From Eukaryota sp. TZLM1-RC (lineage: Eukaryota; Metamonada: BaSk clade), in NCBI GenBank assembly GCA_040285825.1, contig JAUPSS010000001.1, forward strand, positions 3,286,001-3,350,000: DNA of 64,000 nucleotides, in the 5' to 3' direction. The stretch's first letter is position 1, and each line of letters starts with the position of its first letter. The notes beneath the pieces are model-generated. The model was not told where the DNA came from. It did not search any database and worked only from the letters and a program-made list of their open reading frames with translations. Shown here piece after piece: positions 17,846 to 27,282 of this stretch. The translations under genes and the position numbers were made by a program.

Positions 17846-18501
17846 AATTAATTAAAAAAGTAAAAAAAACAAAAAAGTAAAAAAAATAATTAATTAAATA
17901 AAATTAATTAATAAAGTTAATTAATTATGGGCTAAAGTAAATTGTTTTGCAATAACCGCTATGAAACATATTGTAGAATAAAATCCTAACAACAATGACA
18001 AGAAATACCCTCAAACTGAATTTCTTCGATGCAATTGAGCTTACAATTAATGCCAAAATAATTTCATCATAAATTATGATCTACTGATAATTCACTCTGT
18101 TTAAACATAACAGGAATTGATTTCAAAGTGGGAAATATTTCCATTTTTTTGCGAAAAACGTCTGTTGAAGATCTGATTTTCACGGTCTTTTTAACATTCG
18201 TAAAGAGAATCAACATTGATGATTAAATTGATCAATTAATCAATTAATTGTAGATTTTGTTATTCTGCAGACTTACTGTTGTGAAAAGTTTGGCTTTGGG
18301 CAAAGCATCACAAGTATAAATTCTGGAGAAGATTACCGATATTTTAGAGGAACTTTGAATGCAATTGATCTGGTTCCTTTAAGGATCGGATTATCTGTAA
18401 AATAATTTTCCACATATTTGGTTATTTACCAACGAATGGTTAAAGGAATTACAGAATCATTGTAATGTTCTTATAGAGCACTCCACAACGAATCGCCAGT
18501 G
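17846..18501. other. Intergenic, low complexity
   Basis: 17850-17930 is an A/T-only stretch (TTAATTAA-type). The remainder up to the tRNA shows no gene. Confidence 0.5.
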
Positions 18502-18583
18502 GCTGGTATATCCAAGTGGTTACGGAGGTTCACTCGAAATGAATTGGGATTCTCCCGCGCAGGTTCGAATCCTGCTGCCAGCG
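18502..18583 (+). tRNA. tRNA-Ser (CGA)
   Basis: Class II cloverleaf: acceptor GCTGGTA/TGCCAGC, anticodon loop CTCGAAA on a TTCA/TGAA stem (anticodon CGA, codon UCG), long variable arm with a GGGA/TCCC stem, T arm GCAGG TTCGAAT CCTGC, discriminator G. No intron. TTTT follows at once as a pol III terminator. A retroelement fragment lies on either side within 700 bp. Confidence 0.97.
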
Positions 18584-19100
18584 TTTTCAGTTTTTTGGTT
18601 CAAGGAACAAAATCTTTTATTATACAATGAACAGCAATAGCAATACATAACTAAAGTTCCACATCCGGAAAACCTACCTCTTAAAAGTGGAAACAGTTTA
18701 TTACTAAAGATTCTGAAAATCGAATATTGTAACATTCGAATTTCAGAAATTTCACCATTCCCTTAAAAATTGACGGTGGAAATGCAATCTTGTTTTGCCA
18801 GTAAACACGATTGAAAATTCTTCCAGTCCTGTTACTTGGCAACTACTCGGAAATCCTCAAGAAATGGCAAAGCAGCCTTTCCTAAAAAAAATGGGACATA
18901 AATTATATTGGGCATCAGAACTATAATTGACAGAGAATTGCTCTATAAATACAGCAGGTACTGAAATCTCCACAATAAGGAGTAATCTAGTGTATTCAGA
19001 TGAATATTTAGTGGAACTACAGATATCAAAAGAAAAATTGCAAACACAAAAAAATGACCTATTTTACACAATCAATGAAAACTAAAGTGATAAAAGCAAA
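18584..19100. other. Intergenic with a family B non-LTR tail
   Basis: About 18755-18850 resembles, on the minus strand, the C-terminal coding end of family B (FWQNKIVFSIFN-type block, compare 54190-54260). Strongly decayed. Nothing else seen. Confidence 0.4.
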
Positions 19101-21893
19101 CTAGATTGCAATCACCTGTACAGAATCCCCATAAACCAATATCACGTCATCAAAAATATCAAAACCACATGGATGAGAAACATTAACCATCATCCTCTCT
19201 GATTGTATCAAAGAGAGAACATCGGCATTTTTGACAATTTTGAAAATCAAAATATAACCAGAATTGTCTAGAATATATACATTGCTATTAAAAACCTTCA
19301 TCTGCAGAATAAACCTGTGTAGCAGACATGTTGAAAAAGCTAGCGGTGGTTCTTTGCTTGATAACTTCAAATGCCACAGCTCAGTACCAATGTTGTTAAC
19401 GTCAGTGGTATTGACCTCGTCAGATCTATCTGTGGCAACTATAAGATCAACGTTATCTGCAGTGAATTCATATAAAGAAACAAAAGAAACGGAACATTTG
19501 AAAGAAAAAGAAAATTCCAAACTTCGAAATTTTAGGTTCCACAAGCAAACAGTACCAGCAGTATCACCCGTAATCAACCGTGATTGTGATTGAATGATCT
19601 CTACTGCAATCACATCAAAATTTGAGTGAATTTCAGGTAACAATAATGGTGCGCAGGGGTCATCACTGTTAATATTTGAGATTAACGGAACGAGACAAAC
19701 CAAGCCTTCAGTTCCAATCACAGCAGAACCAAAGGTGTTTGAATTATTAATTTGAACAATTTTAGTTAAATCTCCATATAGATTAGGTAATTCAGCCAAC
19801 ACCGCACCTGTTTTAGGGTGGATGAAGTACACAAAGCCTTTATCGGTGGTGATGACTAGAACCCTGCCGTTTGATTGAGAACAGGCACTAGTAACATTGC
19901 CAATACAGTTTTTGATAAGTAAATGTAAATTTTGGGTTAAATTTTGGGTGACGTCATCTAGCTCAAATATATGATAGTTGAGATCAGAACGGATCACACA
20001 GAAAATTTTGAATAATTCAGACCACAGAACAGCTACCACCGGACTAGTGAAACTTTGAGTTTGTTTGACATTTGAATTTGAAGTCTCGGTGTTGGCATTT
20101 TGATAAACTGACCAAAATTTAATTGTACTGCCGGCTGTAATCATAGTACCAAGAGAATTTGAATTTTTCGATGGTTCAAAATTTGGTAAAAACTTGGCCG
20201 CTTTGAACTCATCAGATGGGATATGTCTAGTTGAATCTCGTATCGAATGAACACATTTATTCATTCTGAGATCCCAAATTTTCACAGTCTTGTCGATACT
20301 AGAAGAGATCAACATTGGTTGATCTGACGAATGGCAGAATCCTAGTGAAATTACAGGGTTAGTGTGACCATTCAATGTGGCTATTGGTGATGAAACGTAA
20401 GGATCAATAAGAAAGATTGATCTGTCCAGACCTCCAAAGCATGCCAAGTGTTGTGATTTATGGTGATCTATGCAATAAATTGGTCGAGAGTGAGCTCTTC
20501 TCTCAAATATTCGCACTTTTGATAGATATTCCGCATCTGACAACACCAAACTGCCATCATTAGCCCCAGAAAGAATCGAATTAGGCCATGCACTTGTACA
20601 GCAAGTAACAAAAGCATTCGGATGAAGCTGATTAACAGTAGTAACTAAGTTTCTTTTGCAATCCCAAAGGCCTAAATATCCCCCCGTGTCACCAAAAGCC
20701 AGAAAATTTGGATGACTAGCCAAAGAGCTCAAAGTCAATGAAATTCTTGGCAATCTAAAATGATTGCATATCGTGAACTGATCATCATTCAACACTAACA
20801 ACGAACTATTCAACGTCGACAAGTAAATCTTCCCTTGCGATTCGCAATGGACGCCATCCACAACCCAAGCTCCGTATGATTTTACTTTAACACTGTTTGA
20901 AGCGCTCACTTCTCCTAATGCATTCTTGGCGAAACCAGTGCTGGCAGGGGCTGTGGCCGCATTGACAAGGTCAGAAGAAGGAGGTTGACGGTCTTGGTGG
21001 TTCTTCTTGACTTCTGATGACTTCTTATCAAAAGAGGTCAAGAGTGCACCTTTAACTTTTAATTCCTTCGAATACCGCAGAAGCGACCGAGATGACGTCA
21101 TTGTTGATGTGACATTATGAGCTGATGACGTCACATTTTGACCCTTTGTGTCATTATATTCTGAACCCAGCGCATACGCAACTTGTTCATGCAAAGAAGT
21201 ACTAATTTTACCATCAAACTCAGATCTCAGCCCCTTCCCCACTATGCATTCTGGGTCCACAGAGACTCTCAGCAGATCTTGCTCAAGCTTACTCTTGCCG
21301 CCTCTCCCTAGTTCCGAGGGTGGGCCTGGAGAAGAGAGAGTGGCTTTGGGTTTAGAGGAAGAGAGGGAAAAGATGTTGAGGTTACCATCGGCACCACATG
21401 AGATGAACAAGTTCTTAGAAGGACAGGTGATGAGGGTCGAGATATCACGTGAGAAAACGTGATGTGGTGACGTGGGATTGGGTGTACAGTAAGCACTGGA
21501 GGAGGGAACTTCGCGTTCGAAAAGATTAGTGGTGTAGGAAGCAAAATCAGACCAAGAAATAGTGCCTTGTGAGTTGTTATCGATAGAGTAAAAGAGCTGA
21601 AGGGCATCACGTTCGGATATGGTAGTGCCAGCTAAAAGGACGGTGTGAAAGTCTTTGAAGTTAATAGTTTCTGTAGGAAATGAACGAAAGGCTGTTTCTA
21701 TGGCATGTAGATCATCGGGTGTAGCGTTTTCCAGACTAGAAGGGAGAGTGCGTTGACGACGAAGAGATAGTGAGTCGTTGATAGAGATGTTTTTTCTGTG
21801 ACGTATTCTACTAGTAGATGGTGATGACGGATTAGGAAAAGACTGTAGAAAGAGTTGGTGTGAGTGTGTACGGGAGCTTGGAGTCTTGGACAT
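19101..21893 (-). CDS. EF-hand and WD40-repeat protein
   Basis: 930 residues, one exon. After a Ser/Arg-rich N-terminus (1-55) comes an EF-hand pair-like region (55-125) with a loop DNNSQGTISWSD near 103-114; position 12 is Asp instead of Glu and the first hand is degenerate, so Ca2+ binding is uncertain. From about 140 on there are many WD40 repeats (two beta-propellers likely), the clearest being GYLGLWDCKR (about 404), KTVKIWDLRMN (about 535) and GTVCLWNLKF (about 777). A long Ser/Lys-rich insert (about 215-330) splits the first propeller. The architecture recalls the metazoan WDR49/WDR64/EFCAB8 group, often linked to cilia, but I cannot establish orthology. Confidence 0.85.
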   Translation of the reverse strand: MSKTPSSRTHSHQLFLQSFPNPSSPSTSRIRHRKNISINDSLSLRRQRTLPSSLENATPDDLHAIETAFRSFPTETINFKDFHTVLLAGTTISERDALQLFYSIDNNSQGTISWSDFASYTTNLFEREVPSSSAYCTPNPTSPHHVFSRDISTLITCPSKNLFISCGADGNLNIFSLSSSKPKATLSSPGPPSELGRGGKSKLEQDLLRVSVDPECIVGKGLRSEFDGKISTSLHEQVAYALGSEYNDTKGQNVTSSAHNVTSTMTSSRSLLRYSKELKVKGALLTSFDKKSSEVKKNHQDRQPPSSDLVNAATAPASTGFAKNALGEVSASNSVKVKSYGAWVVDGVHCESQGKIYLSTLNSSLLVLNDDQFTICNHFRLPRISLTLSSLASHPNFLAFGDTGGYLGLWDCKRNLVTTVNQLHPNAFVTCCTSAWPNSILSGANDGSLVLSDAEYLSKVRIFERRAHSRPIYCIDHHKSQHLACFGGLDRSIFLIDPYVSSPIATLNGHTNPVISLGFCHSSDQPMLISSSIDKTVKIWDLRMNKCVHSIRDSTRHIPSDEFKAAKFLPNFEPSKNSNSLGTMITAGSTIKFWSVYQNANTETSNSNVKQTQSFTSPVVAVLWSELFKIFCVIRSDLNYHIFELDDVTQNLTQNLHLLIKNCIGNVTSACSQSNGRVLVITTDKGFVYFIHPKTGAVLAELPNLYGDLTKIVQINNSNTFGSAVIGTEGLVCLVPLISNINSDDPCAPLLLPEIHSNFDVIAVEIIQSQSRLITGDTAGTVCLWNLKFRSLEFSFSFKCSVSFVSLYEFTADNVDLIVATDRSDEVNTTDVNNIGTELWHLKLSSKEPPLAFSTCLLHRFILQMKVFNSNVYILDNSGYILIFKIVKNADVLSLIQSERMMVNVSHPCGFDIFDDVILVYGDSVQVIAI

Positions 21894-22386
21894 TGATTAA
21901 TACATTAAGATCAGCGCTGCCAAATAAGAAAAATAAAAAACAAGTGAGGGGAATCGATAAGACTGTTGGTTGGAGAATGATTTTGAAAATCTCGGGTGGA
22001 GTCATTATTTTCAGAATTCAAAAATGTACTTTTCCATGTTAATTGATTGGGGTTAATTGTTCTAATGACATGAGTTTCAGGGCCTTCTTTTGGGTGTGAA
22101 TTGTTATTTTCAAAACCGAGAATGTTCCAAATTTCACAATTCTAAGTCAACGTTGAAGTGTATTTATTTTTTGGAATTTCTTTTAAATATTACCACGACA
22201 GGAAAAATATTCCCATAATTTGACATTATTCGATCAAGCCTATCTAGGAAAAGATTTTTGTCCTTTTTTTATTGTTTACATTTGAGTTAAGATTGTGATT
22301 TAAAAGCCTTATAAGCAACTATTTATAGTTTATCTATGTCATGAAAATAAAATCAAATATAATAATTAATAATGAAAATATTATAA
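21894..22386. other. Intergenic
   Basis: Upstream of the WD40 gene, ending in the left copy of the target duplication AATATTATAA (22377-22386). No gene seen. Confidence 0.5.
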
Positions 22387-23344
22387 AACCTCAATTTATT
22401 GAATTTGCACACTTGATTAAATTAAATCATAACTAATGGGACGACTATCATTAAACCAAGATTTCCTCTACAAAATCTTGATTTGCTTGCTGTCTAGCTA
22501 AAGCTTCTCTAATTCGATTGAAAAACCGCGGTAATCTATTAATAATGGCAAATTGAATCCGTGAACGCCATAAAAAAATATCAAATCTTTTCATTGTTTT
22601 TTCTTTCACCATTTTTTGGAAGTCATCCAAAAAAGTTTCTGCTTCAACTGATAATCTTCCATTTATCGAAAATGGGAAAGCAATAAAAACCAGCTGTGTA
22701 TTTCTATCGACATTTGCATCTTCAATATCTTTATCATATTTTCTATGTTTCTCTTTTGCTTTAAAATCCAGAGCAGCCACAGGATTAAGTTTTCTTCTGT
22801 GAACCAAAGTATCATTTGCAACATTACATGAGACAAAGTCAACAATAGCTTCAGAATTATCAATCCAATCACAGTATACATCACCTCTATCATCAGAACC
22901 AAAATTATTCAGAGAAAGTGTTTCTTTCAGCAGGGGCTCTTTGATACACGATATCCTTGCAGTTTGTGCCATATTGAAAACAGTGTCTCTAACAGCATCA
23001 TGTAATGAAGAACGATAAGTTATCAATTTAGAGCAATTTAGAGCATGGCGCAAAGTGAGTTGAGGTGAATTCGAACAAATACATTTTTCTTTTGATAATA
23101 ATTGGTTAATGGGGATGTTCAAATATAATCTCATTTTTGTTACAAATGCTTCATTAGTGGCACACAATCCAAATCTTCGTGGTACAATGGTTACAAAAAG
23201 TGAAGAATCTGACGCCTTGTTTTCACAAACACCCTTTTCCAATAACAATGAGTGAAGATCTTGATTTAAAACAGCCGAGCTGCAAATATTATTATAAAGA
23301 TCTTTTTCATACATTCCAGTCAATCTTTTCTGTAATGTTCGAAG
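22387..23344 (-). mobile_element. Non-LTR element family A, 5'-truncated insertion
   Basis: Bounded by a 10-bp direct repeat AATATTATAA (22377-22386 and 23345-23354). The right boundary falls inside the coding region at TCTTCGAACATTACAG, so the copy lost everything before the thumb/zinc region; the left boundary is the family 3' end (TTCAATAAATTGAG). 5' truncation with a short target duplication is the normal outcome of target-primed reverse transcription. Confidence 0.85.
22451..23344 (-). CDS. Family A retroelement protein, C-terminal fragment (endonuclease)
   Basis: Open over the whole insertion. Order: LRTLQKRLTGMYEKDL block, zinc motif CICSNSPQLTLRHALNC (CxC...HxxxxC), then R-G-D-x13-D (RGDVYCDW...AIVDF) with KxxKY after it, the catalytic pattern of restriction-like endonucleases of R2/CRE-type non-LTR elements, and a conserved C-terminal helical region to EEILV. 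Residues N-terminal to LRTLQ in the open frame (23410-23345) are target DNA, not element. There is no start codon of its own, so it is not expected to be expressed as a functional protein. Confidence 0.8.
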   Translation of the reverse strand, partial: LRTLQKRLTGMYEKDLYNNICSSAVLNQDLHSLLLEKGVCENKASDSSLFVTIVPRRFGLCATNEAFVTKMRLYLNIPINQLLSKEKCICSNSPQLTLRHALNCSKLITYRSSLHDAVRDTVFNMAQTARISCIKEPLLKETLSLNNFGSDDRGDVYCDWIDNSEAIVDFVSCNVANDTLVHRRKLNPVAALDFKAKEKHRKYDKDIEDANVDRNTQLVFIAFPFSINGRLSVEAETFLDDFQKMVKEKTMKRFDIFLWRSRIQFAIINRLPRFFNRIREALARQQANQDFVEEILV

Positions 23345-23915
23345 AATATTATAATGAATTCCGAATGCGCTTTTCAAAATCCGTCCTTCTTCAATAAAAC
23401 AATTAGCCAAATTGATTAATTGTTTTTTGAAATTTTTTCCAGCTCGGATAAAGAAATTAATATCGTCTTTGCAAATTTCTTATGCGATGTTGTAAATCGT
23501 TATCGTTCCAGTTCTCATCACAAATGCGAAGAGTATATGCATTCTTTTGATCTAATCAGGAGATCTGTCGATGAGAATGATGTCATTTAGTACACCCATC
23601 GCAGCGCTTCTCCATGTATATTCTATTTGTAACAAGAATTCGACATTAACTTATTTTGAGTCTCTTTTTCGAACTTCTCCGTTTATTACCAGCTGTATTC
23701 AAGGTGTAGGTCCTGCAGTTTTGAAGCTAATTTAGAAATGATCAACACATAGTTCACCAAGGATGTATTTCAAATTAAAACCACAGTTGTAGAGAACAGG
23801 AGAGTTTTACAGGCGAAGTTGGCTAGTTGACACCAAATAACTTTAGAACAAAGAATTTTAATGCATCAAAGTTTGATGTATTAAAAATCAAACTCCTTCA
23901 TTGATTCAACTGATA
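23345..23915. other. Intergenic with a possible family B-like non-LTR scrap
   Basis: Plus strand about 23440-23500 reads EINIVFANFLCDV, resembling NNLVFANFLIDL of family B (52950-53000), so the family A insertion may lie in an older fragment of opposite orientation. Otherwise no gene. Confidence 0.35.
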
Positions 23916-24902
23916 ATGACATGGGTACACGATTCCTCTACTACTTCTCCATCTTCCACCAAGGAAGAAGAGCTTAAAAACGTTATAAGTGATGCTGAGA
24001 AAAACCTTGGTGAGAACGAAGTTCGCGATGCTTGGCGAGAACTTTTAAACTACTATGCTAATGTTGGTGACGAGAAACTCTATCTAGAGACTTTTCCCAA
24101 GGTCTACGAACTTACATCTGGCTCATTACTCAAATGTGATCTCCTATTTGATCAAGCACTCACAGCAATTCAATACAGAGACTTTTCGCTAGCCGATCGT
24201 GCCATACAGCGAGCGACAAGATTTCAAGAAGAAGGAAGCCTAGACTTTGACCATAAGAACAGACTAATGGTCTTTCGAGCGGTCCTCCTGCTCCGATCCC
24301 GCAAGATCAGGGAAGCCGCACCTCTGCTGTTGGAGGTTACACAGTCATTCATCTCTACAGACCTGATATCATTTGAGCTCTACATCCGGTACGTTATTCT
24401 CACTGCTCCTCTTGTACTAACCAGACCCGAACTCAAGTCAAAGGTCCTACACTCCCCTGAGGTTCTCTCAGTGGTCAGCCATCCACTTGTGGGTGATGCT
24501 TATGCTTTCCTACACGATCTTTATGATGCCAAATATGGCTCCTCGTTGGCCACGCTGGATAAGGTACTCATTGATGTTCATAAAGATGATTTATTCCTTT
24601 CAAAACACACGGCTTGGTTGTTTAAAGAAGTTCGTCTCATTGCTTACAAGCAACATTTATCTGCATTCATCTCTGTACGACTTGACTCAATGGCCGAACA
24701 GTTTGGGGTTGATGCTGACGTCTTTGCTCGTGATTTGTGTAAATTCATAACTGCGGGAAGACTCTCTTGTAGTATTGATGGTGAAAAAAGAGTGGTGGTA
24801 AGTGGTAGTCAATCTGTTACTAAGGAAGGTAGTGTTGTGCGCAACATTGATGGTTTGTTGTCAAAAGTGCAGGTTGTCAGTAGAATGATGGCAACGGTAT
24901 AG
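23916..24902 (+). CDS. PSMD6: 26S proteasome lid subunit Rpn7 / PSMD6
   Basis: PCI-domain subunit of the 19S regulatory lid, which recognises and deubiquitinates substrates before degradation. Diagnostic matches: DAEKNLGENEVRDAWRE (human DAEKNLGESEIRDAMMA), DFDHKNRLMVFRAV (WDRRNRLKVYQGL), YVILTAPLVLTRPELKSKVL (VYVSMIALERPDLREKVI), and the C-terminal winged helix MAEQFGVDADVFARDLCKFITAGRL ([25 protein letters not shown]). Start taken as ATG 23916. It begins about 60 residues late compared with human Rpn7, so the N-terminal segment is either lost or on an upstream exon I cannot see. The ending RNIDGLLSKVQVVSRMM corresponds to the lid helix-bundle segment. Confidence 0.92.
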   Translation: MTWVHDSSTTSPSSTKEEELKNVISDAEKNLGENEVRDAWRELLNYYANVGDEKLYLETFPKVYELTSGSLLKCDLLFDQALTAIQYRDFSLADRAIQRATRFQEEGSLDFDHKNRLMVFRAVLLLRSRKIREAAPLLLEVTQSFISTDLISFELYIRYVILTAPLVLTRPELKSKVLHSPEVLSVVSHPLVGDAYAFLHDLYDAKYGSSLATLDKVLIDVHKDDLFLSKHTAWLFKEVRLIAYKQHLSAFISVRLDSMAEQFGVDADVFARDLCKFITAGRLSCSIDGEKRVVVSGSQSVTKEGSVVRNIDGLLSKVQVVSRMMATV

Positions 24903-25842
24903 TGTATATTGATAAAGTTTTGGTTTGCATTTGTGTTTCCAAATAATTAGTAATAATTTGAATTGAATCTTTACATTATTAATTCATTGATAAACGTCAT
25001 AAACGATAACAATTTCATGAGTTGTCATCGAATCAACACTTCATTTAAGTTTTTCATTTGACTCTATTATACCACTATAGAATACTCTATTTTTTATTTA
25101 AAATGAGTTAACATTATCATCCAAAATCAACCATTGACCTTTCTACAGCTCTGGTACGAGAAAACGCATTGCTATGGAATGCTTAAAGTGCTATAATTTG
25201 GAGTCTTTCAGGCAATGGGTATGGAAAACAATAAAATTGATTTTGAGGGAATTGTTTTTGTAAATACTTTCGACTGTTTAAAGTCTTCACTCAAAACGTT
25301 TAGAGTGAAGTATTATCAATTCAATAAATTAAACTCAACTGCTGACTAAGTTTTAAGAAAACAGAGTTATTGAACACTATTTTATCTGCCTGAATTTTCT
25401 ACTTATTCATCAATTCTAAATAACACTTTTAGTATAAATTTGAAAGAATTCTTCGGAATTTAATAAATTGAATTAATCAGCAATCTATATCACTCTAGTC
25501 CTACCTTTTTTAACAAAATTTAATTAAATTTAAATCAAAGAAATATATTTTCACCAGTTAATAATTCAGTTTGATGGGGGAATTGAGAGATATTTATTCT
25601 TTATGCAAAACAAACAAGATTTACTAAACTCAATTTCTTGATCCAGAAGAGCCCTTTGAATAGAATTCTAAATTTAAAAGATTTTGATTGATGTCACAAC
25701 ATCTTACTAGTACCTTTTACCCTTTTTTCTTTACCTTTTTTTTCGGATTTACCCTTTAGATGTGTGAATATGTGTCCGACACGTGACCAACCCAAGTTAC
25801 ACGTGTAAATTGCGAACACTGTTTTAAACACTCAGAGCAATG
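24903..25842. other. Intergenic, AT-rich
   Basis: About 940 bp with no open gene or recognisable repeat. Near its right end lie two CACGTG E-box cores within 25 bp (25779-25806), followed by the CTGTAG cluster. Confidence 0.5.
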
Positions 25843-25904
25843 ACTGTAGATTGTTTACTGTAGATTGTCTCTGTTATTGATAGATACCCACTTTTACAGT
25901 AGTT
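25843..25904 (+). promoter_or_regulatory. CTGTAG / CTACAGT-type motif cluster
   Basis: ACTGTAGATTGTTTACTGTAG, then TTTTACAGTAG 35 bases later: two direct and one inverted copy of the core found upstream of the Cys-rich genes (91-150, 1691-1745), in the same relative arrangement and within 100 bp of the start codon at 25943. Confidence 0.4.
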
Positions 25905-25942
25905 GGACATGAACTTATGGATACTTATAACATCTGCCAACA

Positions 25943-26830
25943 ATGACTTCATATCTGGAGTTTGATCTGGAGAAATCCCGCATGATGCCTACATGGCTTC
26001 AAGCAACACCTCAGTATAAGTTCTACACCAGACTTGTTCGTATTGCCGTTATTCTGTTTGTTTTATTCTGGATTGTTGGATCTCTACTTGATGGAGCTTC
26101 CTGGATTGGTGACCCTGCGAACTGTGCTGTGAATCTTCCCAGATGTGCTTGTGAATGGGCGAATGATTACTCCAGGTTTGTTATGCAACCAATTAACGCA
26201 TGGAGCTCTCTCGCCATTGCTATTGTAGGTTTAGTAATACTTTGGAAGGCTGAGAAATACCTAATGGCCAATTCCGGCATGCAACATTACCTGTGGGCAA
26301 ACATCAACTTTTTTGCAGGAGGTCTAGTGGTTGTCATCCTCGGCCTCTCTTGGTTTATTCTTCATGCTACCCTTTTGTTAAGTGGAGAAAGACTCGCTGT
26401 CCTTGCCCTTATTCTGGTTACAACCTGGTTTGCATGTTACAGCATATTGAGGCTCATTTCCAATTTACACGATAAGGATGTTCAGTGCATCAATCATATG
26501 ACCATGTCCTTCTTCTACTTCCCATCTGTGTTGTTTTGGATGGTAGTCTTCATTGTAAAGCTCTCCTGGGGTTCTGGTGCCTATCTCATCATTGCCGGTT
26601 TAATCATCGTCACCATTGTTTGTGAGTTTTACATAATCTTGAACACACTTTTAGTTAAACCAATTCATATCCTGATTGGTCTCTTGTTGTTCTTTGGTAT
26701 TTGTTTCTTTGTGCTTGATACCTGGTTGTGTGCTCCACTGGCTTTCATTCAGCTCCGTGCTTGTGCTAAGTTCTTTATTGCTGCTGGATTGTTTTACACC
26801 TTCCAGTTATACTTGAACACATGTCCATAA
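25943..26830 (+). CDS. CREST-superfamily (alkaline ceramidase-like) membrane protein
   Basis: 295 residues, about seven membrane segments. The pattern is that of alkaline ceramidases: a Cys-rich loop (NLPRCACEWAND, 65-75), then QPINAWSSLA (compare ExxNTxSN), a helix with S136 and H141 (SWFILHATL, compare GSWCFHMTL), E149 where the family has Asp, and a last pair of helices with DTWLC (compare NIDNIFC). The C-terminal HxxxH that completes the Zn site in ceramidases is R272xxxK276 here. So the fold is likely kept but the catalytic zinc site is not. I infer a receptor-like or pseudo-enzyme member. A motif cluster shared with other genes lies just upstream. Confidence 0.65.
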   Translation: MTSYLEFDLEKSRMMPTWLQATPQYKFYTRLVRIAVILFVLFWIVGSLLDGASWIGDPANCAVNLPRCACEWANDYSRFVMQPINAWSSLAIAIVGLVILWKAEKYLMANSGMQHYLWANINFFAGGLVVVILGLSWFILHATLLLSGERLAVLALILVTTWFACYSILRLISNLHDKDVQCINHMTMSFFYFPSVLFWMVVFIVKLSWGSGAYLIIAGLIIVTIVCEFYIILNTLLVKPIHILIGLLLFFGICFFVLDTWLCAPLAFIQLRACAKFFIAAGLFYTFQLYLNTCP

Positions 26831-27282
26831 TAGTTTTTGGAAGGTAGTACTAGTAGTAGAATTGTGATTCATAAAGTTCTTCATATTCAATTTCGTACCT
26901 GTCTGCATTGCTAAATGTGTATTTCCATCTTCGCGTTTTGGAAGTAGCAAGAAAGATGTGGTAGAAATCGTTTTTTGATTGTCGTTTTTATTGTTCTTCT
27001 AAAATTTTATTGAACTACAACACTTAATATAATTATATCAGAACCAATGAGACTAAACTCAATGAACCATTTATTTAAGATCATTTTCTTTTGGAACACA
27101 AGGACAGATGAACCTCTTTTCAATTTCAATCTACTTCAACCTGGTGAATCACCTCAGTATTAAATTCCATTTTTCAAACTTTGAGACAATCCATCTCCAA
27201 CAAGCACATTACCTTTCTTTATTCAGGCTCATTAATTACTACCTAGCTTATAGGCTCGACACTATTCAGACTCTATCTTCTT
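26831..27282. other. Intergenic with a dispersed 141-bp repeat
   Basis: 27171-27311 matches 38893-39033 at about 96% (5 differences in 141 by eye). The repeat overlaps the first 29 bases of the exchanger gene. Confidence 0.8.

Noticed and set aside
18520-18735. Open frame on the minus strand (AGSRIRTCAGE)
   Set aside because: It is the antisense of tRNA-Ser(CGA), a well-known false gene pattern.
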